Shown in pieces: positions 26,523 to 35,260 of a stretch of 64,000 nt of DNA. Position 1 is the stretch's first letter. Each line of letters starts with the position of its first letter. The notes beneath the pieces are model-generated. The model was not told the DNA's origin and made no database searches. It worked only from the letters and a program-made list of their open reading frames with translations. The position numbers were made by a program, and so were the translations under genes. The DNA is from Sulfuritalea sp. (GTDB lineage Bacteria; Pseudomonadota; Gammaproteobacteria; Burkholderiales; Rhodocyclaceae). The stretch covers positions 103,982-167,981 of the forward strand of contig JADJQA010000012.1 of NCBI GenBank assembly GCA_016712985.1, read 5' to 3'.

Positions 26523-29215
26523 GCGCCTTCCAACCCAAGACCTATCAGAACAGCGTGCTGGAAAGCGTGGAGACCTACTTCCGCGCCTGTTACCAATTGC
26601 CGAACCCGCGACTGGCTTTCTATGACGTGACGGAACGCCTGTGGGGCGCGGGCCTGGCCTACCACCCCATCGCCGGCTTTGCCGACGACATGCCCTACTT
26701 CTGCCTGCGCGTGCCCACCGGTGGCGGCAAGACCTGGCTGGCGGCCAAGTCGGTGGCCGTGGTCAACACCCATCTGCTGCGCAGCGAGCACAGCCTGATC
26801 CTGTGGCTGACGCCGTCCAACGCGATCCGCGAACAGACCATCAAGGCCCTGCGCGAGCGCAGCCACCCGTACCACGCGGCCCTGCGCGAGGCCGGCCCGG
26901 TGACGGTGATCGACCTGGCCGAGGCCAAGGCGGTCAGCCGCGCGACGCTGGATACGTCCACCACCGTGATCGTGGCCACGGTGCAGGCCTTTCGCCGCGA
27001 GGACACCGAGTTTCTCAAGGTCTATGAGTCGAACGGGGCTTTGATGCACCATTTCGACAATTTGAGCAGCGAGCAGCGCGCCGGGTTGCTGACCGCCAGC
27101 GACGGCAACGACCAGACCATCCCCTGTTCGCTGGCCAATGTCTTGCGTCTGCGGCGGCCGTTCGTCATCGTGGACGAGGCCCACAACAGCCGCACGGAAC
27201 TTTCCTTCGACACGCTGGCCCGCTTCCGGCCGAGCGGCATCATGGAACTGACCGCGACGCCGGATACGGTCAGGACGCCGAGCAACGTGCTGCACAGCGT
27301 TTCCGCCGCCGAGTTGAAGGGCGAGGAAATGATCAAGCTGCCCATCGTGCTGGAAACCGAGCCGAACTGGCAGCAATGCCTGGCCGACGCCATTGCCCGG
27401 CGCGGCGAACTGCACGCGCTGGCGGAAGCGGAGGGACGCCGCTGCGCGGCCTATCTGCGGCCTATCATCCTGATCCAGGCCGAAAAGCGGCGGCAGGGCG
27501 TGGACACGCTGGATGTCGATCGGGTGCGCAAGGAGTTGCTGGAAAATCATCGCGTCCCCGCCGAGGAAATCGTCGTGGCCACGGGCGAGGAACGCGGCCT
27601 GGAAAGGATCGAGGCCGAGTTCCCGCGAGGCATCGCCGACGAAGCCTGTGCCGTGCGCTATGTCATCACCCAACAGGCCCTGGCGGAAGGCTGGGATTGC
27701 CCCTTCGCCTACATCCTGGTGAGCATGGCCGAGCTTCACTCCGCCACGGCGGTGGAACAACTCCTGGGCCGCATTCTGCGACAGCCCGAGGCGCGGCATC
27801 GGGAGGCCGCCGCGCTGAACCAGTCTTATGCTTTCGTCGTGTCGCGGGACTTCGCTGCGACGGCCGGAGCCTTGCGCGACCGCCTGGTGCAGGGCGCCGG
27901 ATTCGAGCGGCGCGAAGTGGCGGACTTCGTCACGGCCAGCAAGCAAGACCAGGGCCGCCTCGACCTGGACGCGCACCCGGATCGCATCGTGATTCACCCC
28001 GTCGTGGTGCCCCTGGCGGAAAAGCCGGACATGAAGGCCGTGCCCAGGGAAACGAGGGAAAAGCTGGCGTGGGACGACAAGGCCAAGACGCTGACCATTT
28101 CCAAACCGCTGACTGCGGAGGAAGAAGTCGCGGTAAAGCAGGCGGTTCACAGCGAACCGGCGAAGCAGGCCATCGAACAGGCTGCTATCGCTTCACGCAG
28201 CAAGGCCATCGAGTTCTTCCAGACGCCGGCCGAGCAGGGAATCCGCTTTGCCGTGCCGCAGATGGCGCTGAAGCTGCAAGGCGAACTGGTGCTGTTCGAC
28301 GATCCGGAGGTGCTCGATTACCCGTGGGACCTGTCGCTGTACGACGCCAACCCCACGAACACGGCGCTGGCCGCGCTGAATGCCGCGCTCAAGGTTTCCG
28401 AGGGCGGCGAAATCGACATCGATGGCGAGTCCGGCAAGGTCACCACGCGCTTCATCGCCGATCTTCAGCGCGACCTTGGGCTCGCCTACCGCCCCGAGCA
28501 TTGGGACGAAGTGAAACTTTCCGCCTGGCTGTGCCGCAACCTTCCCGAGGCTTCGGTGACCCATGCCAGCAAGCTGGCCTTCGTCGCCAAGTGGCTGCGG
28601 GAATTGCTGGCGCAGCCGGCCTACGACCTGGCGCGGACCAACCGGCAGAAATTTCTGGTCCGCAACCTGTTGGAACAACGCATGCGCGAGCTGCGCCTGA
28701 TGGCGGTGAAACAGGCCTATCAGAAGACGCTCTTCGATGAAGGTCGCGAGTCGCGGGTCAAGGTGGACGACGGCCATCGCTTCGAATTCCATCCACAGGC
28801 CTACGCGCCGAGCCGGGATTACGACGGGCGCACATCGCCGTTTGGACATTTCGCGTTCCGCAAGCACTACTACGGCCGCATCGGGGATTTCGACAGCAAG
28901 GAAGAGTGGGAATGCGCGGTCTGGCTCGACATGCAGGCGCAGCAAGGCAGGATCGAGTTCTGGGTGCGCAATCTGGTGCGCAAGGAAGCCTGCTCCTTTT
29001 TCCTGCAAAAGGCCGACGGCCGCTTTTACCCCGATTTTCTCTGCCAGTTGCCCGGCGGGAAGATTCTGGCCGTCGAATACAAGGGCGCGGATCGCTGGAA
29101 GGAAGCCGAGGATGACCGATTGATAGGCGGGCTCTGGGCCGAACTCTCTGGCGGGCGCTGCCGCTTCGTCATGGTGACGAACCGGCAATGGGACGCCATC
29201 AGCGAGTTGTTATGA
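26519..29215 (+). CDS. Type III restriction enzyme Res-like helicase-nuclease
   Basis: An 898-residue protein. Helicase motifs: CLRVPTGGGKTWLAA (Walker A), VIVDEAHN (DEAH), ELTATPDT (motif III) and QLLGRILRQPEA (motif VI). The C-terminal end has a PD-(D/E)xK-type nuclease pattern, FYPDFLCQLPGGKILAVEYKG. This is the layout of Type III Res subunits and their relatives. I chose GTG 26519, whose GTGA overlaps the small gene before it; no ATG lies near. The stop overlaps the modB start codon (ATGA), so the island is fused tightly to the molybdate operon. Confidence 0.88.
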   Translation: MSAFQPKTYQNSVLESVETYFRACYQLPNPRLAFYDVTERLWGAGLAYHPIAGFADDMPYFCLRVPTGGGKTWLAAKSVAVVNTHLLRSEHSLILWLTPSNAIREQTIKALRERSHPYHAALREAGPVTVIDLAEAKAVSRATLDTSTTVIVATVQAFRREDTEFLKVYESNGALMHHFDNLSSEQRAGLLTASDGNDQTIPCSLANVLRLRRPFVIVDEAHNSRTELSFDTLARFRPSGIMELTATPDTVRTPSNVLHSVSAAELKGEEMIKLPIVLETEPNWQQCLADAIARRGELHALAEAEGRRCAAYLRPIILIQAEKRRQGVDTLDVDRVRKELLENHRVPAEEIVVATGEERGLERIEAEFPRGIADEACAVRYVITQQALAEGWDCPFAYILVSMAELHSATAVEQLLGRILRQPEARHREAAALNQSYAFVVSRDFAATAGALRDRLVQGAGFERREVADFVTASKQDQGRLDLDAHPDRIVIHPVVVPLAEKPDMKAVPRETREKLAWDDKAKTLTISKPLTAEEEVAVKQAVHSEPAKQAIEQAAIASRSKAIEFFQTPAEQGIRFAVPQMALKLQGELVLFDDPEVLDYPWDLSLYDANPTNTALAALNAALKVSEGGEIDIDGESGKVTTRFIADLQRDLGLAYRPEHWDEVKLSAWLCRNLPEASVTHASKLAFVAKWLRELLAQPAYDLARTNRQKFLVRNLLEQRMRELRLMAVKQAYQKTLFDEGRESRVKVDDGHRFEFHPQAYAPSRDYDGRTSPFGHFAFRKHYYGRIGDFDSKEEWECAVWLDMQAQQGRIEFWVRNLVRKEACSFFLQKADGRFYPDFLCQLPGGKILAVEYKGADRWKEAEDDRLIGGLWAELSGGRCRFVMVTNRQWDAISELL

Positions 29216-29883
29216 ACCCCGCCGACCTCGCCGCGATCTGGCTCACCGCCAAGCTGGCCACGATCACCACGCTGCTGCTGCTGCTGATCGGCACGCCCAT
29301 CGCATGGTGGCTGGCGCGCACGCGCTCGTGGTGGAAGGGCCCGGTCGGCGCCGTGGTGGCGCTGCCGATCGTGCTGCCGCCGACGGTGCTCGGCTTCTAC
29401 CTGCTGCTGCTGATGGGGCCGGAGGGCGTGGTCGGCCGCTTCACCGAATGGGCCGGCATCGGCCTGCTGCCCTTCACCTTCTGGGGCCTGGTGGTGGCCT
29501 CGGTGTTCTACTCCATGCCCTTCGTCGTGCAGCCGATCCAGAACGCCTTCGAGGCCATCGGCGAACGGCCGCTGGAAGCGGCGGCCACCTTGCGCGCCGC
29601 GCCGCTCGATGCCTTTTTCAGCGTCGCCGTGCCGTTGGCGAAACCCGGTTTCGTCACTGCCGCAATTCTCGGCTTTGCCCACACCGTCGGCGAGTTCGGC
29701 GTGGTGCTGATGATCGGCGGCAACATCCCCGACAAGACCCGCGTGGTCTCGGTACTGATCTACGACCACGTCGAAGCGCTCGAATACCGCCAGGCGCACT
29801 GGCTGGCCGGCGGCATGGTGGTGTTTTCCTTCCTCGTGCTGCTGGCGCTGTACACGCTGAACCCGACGGGACGGCGCAAGTGA
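29212..29883 (+). CDS. modB: Molybdate ABC transporter permease ModB
   Basis: A 223-residue inner-membrane permease with five to six hydrophobic helices. The family blocks are present: LARTRSWWKG, LPIVLPPTVLGFYLLLLMG, YSMPFVVQPIQNAFEAIG and the EAA-type cytoplasmic loop EAAATLRAAPLDAFFSVAVPLAKPG, then HTVGEFGVVLMIGGNIP and VSVLIYDHVEALEY. It forms the channel for ModA-delivered molybdate. Its ATG overlaps the res stop; its stop overlaps the modC start by 4 bases (GTGA). Confidence 0.93.
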   Translation: MNPADLAAIWLTAKLATITTLLLLLIGTPIAWWLARTRSWWKGPVGAVVALPIVLPPTVLGFYLLLLMGPEGVVGRFTEWAGIGLLPFTFWGLVVASVFYSMPFVVQPIQNAFEAIGERPLEAAATLRAAPLDAFFSVAVPLAKPGFVTAAILGFAHTVGEFGVVLMIGGNIPDKTRVVSVLIYDHVEALEYRQAHWLAGGMVVFSFLVLLALYTLNPTGRRK

Positions 29884-30661
29884 GCATCCGGGCGCAATTC
29901 CGGCTGGCCTGGCCGAGCTTCACGCTGGATGCTGAGCTGGACCTGCCGGGACGTGGCGTCACTGCCTTGTTCGGTCAATCCGGCTGCGGCAAGACCACGC
30001 TGCTGCGCTGTATCGCGGGGCTGGAGCGCGGTGGCGGCCGCCTCGAAGTGAATGGCGAAACCTGGCAGGACGCCGATAATTTCGTGGCGACCAGGAAATC
30101 CTGCCCTACCTCGAACGCCTGCGCGATGAACTGGAAATGCCCGTGCTCTATGTCAGCCACGCCGCCGATGAAGTGGCGCGGCTCGCCGACCACATTGTCG
30201 TCATGGATGCCGGCCGCGTCGTCGCGCAGGGTCCGCTGGCGGAAACCCTGGCGCGGCTCGACCTGCCGATCCGCCTCGGCGAGGACGCCGGCGCCGTGTT
30301 CGCGGCCACGGTGGCCGAGCGCGATGCCGAGTGGCACCTGGCCCGCGTCGAGTTCGACGGCGGCGATCTGTGGGTGCGCGACAGCGGCGCGGCCCTGGGC
30401 AGCCGCGTGCGCCTGCGCATCCTCGCCCGCGACGTTTCCATCGCCGCCAGCCGCCACGACGACGTCAGCATCATGAACATGCTGCCGGCCACCGTCACCG
30501 CGCATGTCGGTGAAGACCACCCGGCGCTGGTGCTGGTGCAGTTGCACGTCGGCGGCACGGCCCTGCTGGCGCGCCTGACGCGCCGCTCGGCGCAACGCCT
30601 CGATCTCGCTCCCGGCCGCCGCGTCTGGGCCCAGATCAAGGCCGTGGCATTGATCGGCTAG
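29880..30661 (+). pseudogene. modC: Molybdate transporter ATPase ModC with an internal deletion
   Basis: The first 65 residues are a normal ModC start (LDAELDLPGRGVTALFGQSGCGKTTLLRCIAGLERGGG with Walker A). After WQDADNF the sequence jumps, near 30085, to QEILPYLERLRDELEMPVLYVSHAADEVARLADH in another frame. This is the region after Walker B. The Q-loop, the ABC signature and Walker B, about 110-120 residues, are missing. The C-terminal Mop/TOBE domain (LRILARDVSIAAS ... ALLARLTRRSA ... VWAQIKAVALIG) is intact. As written the protein cannot hydrolyse ATP. It is either a true deletion or a gap in the assembly. Confidence 0.85.
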
Positions 30662-30699
30662 TGGTGTGTTGCCAGCCAAGCGCGACTTACGAGCCACGG

Positions 30700-30804
30700 T
30701 TTCGTCCCCGGATCAGGTCCGGGGCAGGCTGTTCCCGCGAAGGCGGGAACCCAGTGTCTTTGTCCCCGAACACCGCTGGATTCCCGCTTTCGCGGGAATG
30801 ACGG
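30700..30804. repeat. REP-like repeat, copy D (composite)
   Basis: Three inverted repeats in tandem: CCCCGGATCAGGTCCGGGG, TTCCCGCGAAGGCGGGAA and TTCCCGCTTTCGCGGGAA. Lies between modC and the glutaminase gene, converging transcripts, so it could also end transcription. GGCGCCC TT GGGGCGCC follows as a further hairpin. Confidence 0.8.
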
Positions 30805-30849
30805 CGCCCTTGGGGCGCCAGCAGTTTTTCACGGGCTTCGGGCGGGCAT

Positions 30850-32673
30850 TCAGGAGGCCAGCGTGCCGATAAGCTGGTTGGCCTGATGCAGGCGCCAGGC
30901 CAGATTCTCGGAGAGGTTTTCCAGCAGCACAATTTTCAGGCGCGGGAAATCCACTGCCAGCGTGTCGAAGGCCCGTGCTTCGAGCACCCAGCATTCGGCG
31001 TCGGTATCGGCATGGACCGTGGCGGTACGCCGCGTGTGGCCGAGCAAGGCCATTTCGCCGAAGGTCATCCCGGCCGAAAGCGTCGCGACGCGCTGATGCG
31101 TCCCGTCGGACAGCGGCAGGATCACGCTGACCTCGCCCGACAGCAACAGGAAGATCCGGTAGTCGGTCTGCTGGCCGCTGACGATGATGCTGTCGCCACG
31201 ATGGTAGTGCTCTTTCACCAACAGCTTGCGCACGCGGTCCAGGTCCGGCGCCGCAAGGCGCGCGAACAGTGGAAATCTGCCCAGTTCGTCGACCCGCGCG
31301 GCGAGCGTGACGCCGGCCAGCAGGCGGTTCTCGCACCACTCCAGCGCCAGGTCATTGTCCTCGAAACTCAGGTAGCCAGTGTCGTCCGGACGCAATGCGC
31401 GCTTGAGCGGCCTTTCCAGCTCGGGACGCGCCCGGATACGCGAGTACACCATCGCCAGCCCCCGCAGTCCGAGCTGGCGTCGCGTTTCCTGCAATACCTG
31501 GGCGGCGCTCGCGTCGATGCGACTGACGCGATGCATGTCAAGGATCACGCTGTCTGCCTCCTCGCACAGCCGGGCGATTCGCCGCCCGACGTACTCGGCG
31601 CCGGCAAGCGCGATCTCGCCTTGCAGCCCGAGCAGGCGAATGCGGCCGCCACGTTCGCGCAGGAGGGCGACGGCTTCGGGCGAGCGCATCCGGCGGGAGG
31701 TCGCATCGGCGCCGGAATACTCACGCCTGAGAACCAGAACGGGCGTCCGCACGTTGCGGAACATGTGCAGGCCGAAGTCGTCGGAGAGCCGCCGGCAAGC
31801 CGCGATGCCGCGCACGCTGTTGCCTTTGTCATCGAGGCGGGGAGAGAAGACGCCGATGCCAAAACGCCCTGGGAGGACCGCCAGGATACCGCCGGCGACG
31901 CCGCTCTTGGCAGGCATCCCGATCTCGTACAGCCAGCTTCCGGCGTAGTCGTACATGCCGCAGGTGCTCATCACGCTGAGCACCGAGGCTACGTGCTCGG
32001 CGGGCAGCACGGACTTTCCCGTGAGCGGATGCACGCCGTTGTTGGCCAGCGTTGCCGCCATGATCCCGAGATCGCGGCAGGTGACTTGCATCGAGCACTG
32101 CCGAAAGTAGTTTTCCAGCACCGGTGTCGGGTCCTGTTCGAGAATGCCGAAGTTGCGCAACATCCAGCCGATCGCCCGGTTGCGAAAACCCGTCTCGCTC
32201 TCGGAACGATAGACGGCCTCGTCGATTGCCAGCGGCCGGCCGGCGAAGGCCTCCATCACGGCGACGATGTTCTTCCATTGTTCTTCCGCAGTGCGGCCCT
32301 CCACCAGGCCGGTGGTAGCGATGGCGCCGGCATTGATCATCGGATTCAGCGGCGCGCCGGTCAGCGGATTCAGACTGATCGAATTGAAGGCGTCGCCGCT
32401 GGGCTCGACGCCGACCCGCTCGAGAACCGCGTCGCGTCCTTGCGCGTTGAGGGCTGCGGCGTAGACCAGCGGCTTCGAGATGGACTGAATCGTGAAGGGC
32501 AGGTTCACATCGCCCGCGGCATAGACATAGCCGTCGCTCGTCACCAGGCAAATGCCGAAACTCTCCGGATCGGCCTTGGCCAGCTCCGGAATATAAGTTG
32601 CGACACTGCCCTCGCGCAGGCAAAGCAGGCTGGCGTGCAACGAATCGAGGTAGTCCTGTAGCGGCAGTCGCAT
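30850..32673 (-). CDS. glsA: Glutaminase A fused to STAS and cyclic-nucleotide-binding domains
   Basis: A 607-residue three-part protein. Residues 1-310 are a serine-lysine type glutaminase: FTIQSISKPLVYA with the catalytic SxxK, NSISLNPLTGAPLNPMINAGAI, NYFRQCSMQVTCRDLGIMAATLANNGVHP, and MPAKSGVAGGILAV. Residues 330-450 form a STAS-like domain (LRLLGLQGEIALAGAEYV ... VILDMHRVSRIDASAAQVL). Residues 475-600 form a cNMP-binding domain (IIVSGQQTDYRIFLLLSGEVSVIL ... AGMTFGEMALLGHTRRTATV). It turns glutamine into glutamate and ammonia; the extra domains suggest control by a nucleotide or partner. I chose ATG 32673 by homology. Confidence 0.9.
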   Translation of the reverse strand: MRLPLQDYLDSLHASLLCLREGSVATYIPELAKADPESFGICLVTSDGYVYAAGDVNLPFTIQSISKPLVYAAALNAQGRDAVLERVGVEPSGDAFNSISLNPLTGAPLNPMINAGAIATTGLVEGRTAEEQWKNIVAVMEAFAGRPLAIDEAVYRSESETGFRNRAIGWMLRNFGILEQDPTPVLENYFRQCSMQVTCRDLGIMAATLANNGVHPLTGKSVLPAEHVASVLSVMSTCGMYDYAGSWLYEIGMPAKSGVAGGILAVLPGRFGIGVFSPRLDDKGNSVRGIAACRRLSDDFGLHMFRNVRTPVLVLRREYSGADATSRRMRSPEAVALLRERGGRIRLLGLQGEIALAGAEYVGRRIARLCEEADSVILDMHRVSRIDASAAQVLQETRRQLGLRGLAMVYSRIRARPELERPLKRALRPDDTGYLSFEDNDLALEWCENRLLAGVTLAARVDELGRFPLFARLAAPDLDRVRKLLVKEHYHRGDSIIVSGQQTDYRIFLLLSGEVSVILPLSDGTHQRVATLSAGMTFGEMALLGHTRRTATVHADTDAECWVLEARAFDTLAVDFPRLKIVLLENLSENLAWRLHQANQLIGTLAS

Positions 32674-32871
32674 GGTGTCGTTGTTCGGTTGTCGGCGGTG
32701 GCGAGTTTTAGCAATTCGCGTACCACTGCGCCGAGGCCCTTGCCACGAGGGAGGGCGCGCTTCGACTGCGCCGTGATGGTGCAGTCGGCTGCGCGGCTGC
32801 ACACAAGGGGTGCGCGGGTGCGCGGCGTATCCCGGTCACGCAGGCCGCTGGCAATTCGATGATGAATCCGG

Positions 32872-32925
32872 AAACGGCAATTGCCACCGCTTCAAACACA
32901 GAGGACACGGAGTCCCAGAGGGCAC
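32872..32925. repeat. Dispersed CACAGAG-type repeat, copy 1
   Basis: Shares GCAATTGC-CACCGCTTCAAACACAGAG and a following GACACGGAG/GGCACAGAG run with a copy at 40067-40125. The shared part spans about 50 bases. Confidence 0.7.
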
Positions 32926-32980
32926 AGAGGAAATCCGATCGAACGATCATGGCGACAGGCGCCACCCCTGATGATGAAAC

Positions 32981-33077
32981 TCGTCATGCCCGCGAAGGCG
33001 GGCATCCAGTTTGTTCGCTTTTCTGGGTTCCCGCCCCGGATCGGCGTCCGGGGTGACGTTCCTTCGCGGGAACGACG
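32981..33077. repeat. REP-like repeat, copy E
   Basis: CGTCATGCCCGCGAAGGCGGGCATCCAG, then CCCCGGATCGGCGTCCGGGG and TTCCTTCGCGGGAACGACG. Same family as the other copies, with a different stem sequence. Confidence 0.7.
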
Positions 33078-33328
33078 AATATATGTAGCGACGCAACGTT
33101 TCAGGAAATTGCTAGCTGTTCCCTGGGCTTTCTCCGTGTTCTCTGCGTCAGGTCGGTCGAGGGCTGATCGCGATGTTCAACGCTGCTGGTACAGTAGGCG
33201 CTCTTCAAATCATCGGGCTGCCCGCTTGGTCGGCGCTGTTTCTATGTTCTTCCGGCATTGCTGCTCCGACGAATGCGCCGACGCGACAACCGTCGGTTCT
33301 TCCTGAAACCGCCATAGGCGAACCCGCG

Positions 33329-34330
33329 ATGCCCGTTATATCCATTTGCCTGAGCCCCGGGTTCCAGCGCTCGGTGGTCATCGATTCCCTGATACCGGGA
33401 GAAGTCAACCGGTTGAAGAGCGTGATTGTCGATGTCGCAGGCAAGGGGGTGAATGTCTGCCGGGTGCTGCAGCGGCTGGGCATCGACGCTTTCTGCCTGG
33501 CCCAAGGCGGCAGCAACGCGGACGAGCTGATGGCGCTTGCCAGACGGGAAGAGCTGGATCTTCGGCTGATACCTGCATCCGGCCGCCTGCGCACCTGTAC
33601 TTCCATCGTGGAAACCTCCTTGACCGCTGGACGACGGGTGACCGAGATGGTTGAACCCTCATCTGCGGTCGATGAATCCTGTGTCAATGCCTTGAGCGAA
33701 ACGCTGGCGGCGCTGTTGCCGACTGCCAGCGCCCTGGTAATCGCCGGATCCATGGCGCCTGGCTATCCGGCTGGATACCCGGCCCGCCTGGCCGGCATGG
33801 CTCGGGAGTCCGGGGTACCTGTACTTGTTGACATGCAGGGGGCCGATCTCCTTGATACCCTCGCTGCCAGACCCGTCGTGGTCAAGATCAATCTCGCCGA
33901 ATTCGCCGCGACATTTTTTCCGCAGCGTTTCGGCGGAGGCGAGCATGGCGGCGTCCTGGCTCAAGCGCTGGTTTCCCCCGAGATCCTGAATGCCGTTGCC
34001 GACGTATCGCGCAATCACGTGACCAGCTTCGTTCTTACCCGTGGCGCCAGCAGCATTCTGCTGGTACGGGACGGGGATGTACGGGTTATACCGGTGCCGG
34101 CTCTTGCCGCGGAGCAAATCATCAACCCGATCGGCTCCGGAGACGCATTCCTTGCCGGGATGCTGGCGCAACTGTTGACGGACCGCATGTCCGCCTGGGA
34201 CAGGATGCCGCTGCAGGTTCTTGAAAAAGCCATCGGCTTCGGCACGGCCTGCGCCCAGTCAAACGCCCGTACTCTTCGCCCCGGATTTCTCGAGGACTCA
34301 TTCGCGTCGTCTGGCCTTCACTCGCCATAG
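33329..34330 (+). CDS. PfkB-family sugar kinase (1-phosphofructokinase/tagatose-6-phosphate kinase type)
   Basis: A 333-residue ribokinase-fold kinase. Marks: SICLSPGFQRSVVIDSLIPGEVNR at the start, VDVAGKGVNVCRVLQRLG (PfkB signature 1), VIAGSMAPGYPAGYP, VKINLAEFAATF and the ATP-site block NPIGSGDAFLAGMLAQL with the catalytic aspartate. The usual DT(V/T)GAGD is altered to NPIGSGD, but the GxGD core is kept. It phosphorylates a sugar or sugar phosphate; the true substrate is unknown and it stands alone, with no PTS or catabolic genes nearby. Start ATG 33329 fits the family; an upstream start would add unrelated residues. Confidence 0.78.
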   Translation: MPVISICLSPGFQRSVVIDSLIPGEVNRLKSVIVDVAGKGVNVCRVLQRLGIDAFCLAQGGSNADELMALARREELDLRLIPASGRLRTCTSIVETSLTAGRRVTEMVEPSSAVDESCVNALSETLAALLPTASALVIAGSMAPGYPAGYPARLAGMARESGVPVLVDMQGADLLDTLAARPVVVKINLAEFAATFFPQRFGGGEHGGVLAQALVSPEILNAVADVSRNHVTSFVLTRGASSILLVRDGDVRVIPVPALAAEQIINPIGSGDAFLAGMLAQLLTDRMSAWDRMPLQVLEKAIGFGTACAQSNARTLRPGFLEDSFASSGLHSP

Positions 34331-34514
34331 GGCGAACCCGCGCCTTGAGAACAACTAACGAGGCTCCGCCTCAGACCGACAAGTGGTACTGGTGATTTTG
34401 GTGGCAGTGGTCGCAATTGATTCGACAACCGGTAGCCGCATTTGTTGATTGCGACCCAACGGGACGGTGTGGTTTTGATCTATGATTCCTGCAACGTATC
34501 AAGGAGCAGCATCA

Positions 34515-34742
34515 ATGAACACCAGCCTCCTCAGTCGCATCACCATCGAAGCCGGAAAGTGTGGTGGGAAGCCGTGCATTCGAGGCATGCGTATCCGGGT
34601 CAGCGACATCCTCGAAATGATGGGCGAAGGTGTCAGCATGGAACAAATCCTGGAGGACTTCCCCGATCTTGAGAGGGAAGATATTCTTGCGAGTCTGCAA
34701 TTTGCGGCTCGTCGTAGCGACATCGTTCGTCTGGCCGCGTGA
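34515..34742 (+). CDS. DUF433 antitoxin
   Basis: A 75-residue protein with the DUF433 pattern: ITIEAGKCGGKPCIRGMRIRVSDILEMMGEGVSMEQILEDFPDLEREDILASLQFAA. DUF433 proteins have a winged helix and act as antitoxins to DUF5615/PIN-like toxins. AAGGAG at 34500 precedes ATG 34515. The stop overlaps the GTG start of the toxin gene (GTGA). The 180 bases after the PfkB gene hold nothing else I recognise. Confidence 0.85.
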   Translation: MNTSLLSRITIEAGKCGGKPCIRGMRIRVSDILEMMGEGVSMEQILEDFPDLEREDILASLQFAARRSDIVRLAA

Positions 34743-34794
34743 AACTCTGGGTCGACGCCCAGTTGCCGCCGAAGTTGGCGGAGTGGTTGTCGAG
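34739..34794 (+). pseudogene. DUF5615 PIN-like toxin, cut after 18 codons
   Basis: GTG 34739 begins with the DUF5615 start KLWVDAQLPPKLAEWL, as in Mut7-C/PIN-like toxins partnered with DUF433. From codon 19 on the frame enters a stretch of almost pure G and C that encodes only Pro, Gly, Arg and Ala. No later part of a DUF5615 protein is found downstream in any frame. The gene is therefore lost or unreadable. Confidence 0.75.
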
Positions 34795-35003
34795 GGCCCC
34801 CCCGCCCCCCCGGGGCCCCCGGGGGGGGGCCGCCGCCGGGGGCCTCCCGGGGGGGGGCCCCGGGCGCCGGGCCGGGGGCGGCGGGGGGGGCGGCGGCCCC
34901 CCCCCGGGGCCCCCCCCCGCCCCCCCCCGCCCCCCCCCCGGGGGGCCCCGGGGGGGCCGCCGCCCGCGGGAACACCGGGGGGGGGCGGGGGGCCCCCCCC
35001 CCC
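34795..35003. other. 209-base stretch of almost only G and C
   Basis: Within these 209 bases there is one T (34845) and three A (34971, 34972, 34974); all else is runs of G and of C, up to ten long. Base composition changes abruptly at both ends to normal sequence (GTGGTTGTCGAGG before, CATTGGCTGCCGG after). It replaces the body of the DUF5615 gene. It resembles a failed consensus more than any natural element. Confidence 0.8.
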
Positions 35004-35260
35004 ATTGGCTGCCGGACAAGCAATCGTCGAGGTCGGCTGAGAGCAGGAACAGGGCCTCTTTGCCCATCGCGGCGTACAGGCGCCCGACGGCGGCTTGCCT
35101 GCCACAATACATGCTGCGCGACTGACTCGTTTCACCAGTTTCGCGGGTGAAAGACGGCCCCGCCAGTCGTGCACGCGTCGTTGAGAAGATGCCAGGTCGC
35201 AAACCCGACATTTGGCATCGAGGCGATTTGCAAGCTGTTGTTTTAGCGTAATGTTGTAGC
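35004..35260. other. Unassigned segment between the G/C block and nifV
   Basis: No gene can be supported. The minus strand has an open frame (SMYCGRQAAVGRLYAAMGKEALFLLSADLDDCLSG) that runs into the G/C block and could be the end of a lost gene. I do not recognise it. Confidence 0.3.

Larger units (their letters stand above)
32674..33328. other. Gene-free stretch carrying two repeat types
   Basis: No protein I can support lies here. It holds a CACAGAG-type repeat and REP copy E (listed separately), and near 33120 a partial inverted copy of the first (CTCCGTGTTCTCTGCGT). Open frames in the stretch are products of repeats. Confidence 0.6.

Noticed and set aside
22279..29215. Integrase, transposase or att sites bounding the restriction island
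   Set aside because: None of the genes is an integrase, and no direct repeat was evident at the two edges. The mechanism of insertion stays open.
30886..32661. 591-codon plus-strand frame
   Set aside because: Complete antisense of the glutaminase fusion; composition (His, Arg, Gln rich) is typical of a shadow.
35200..35245. TTTGGCATCGAGGCGATTTGCA as a sigma-54 promoter for nifV
   Set aside because: GG and GC are 14 bases apart, not ten, so it does not fit.
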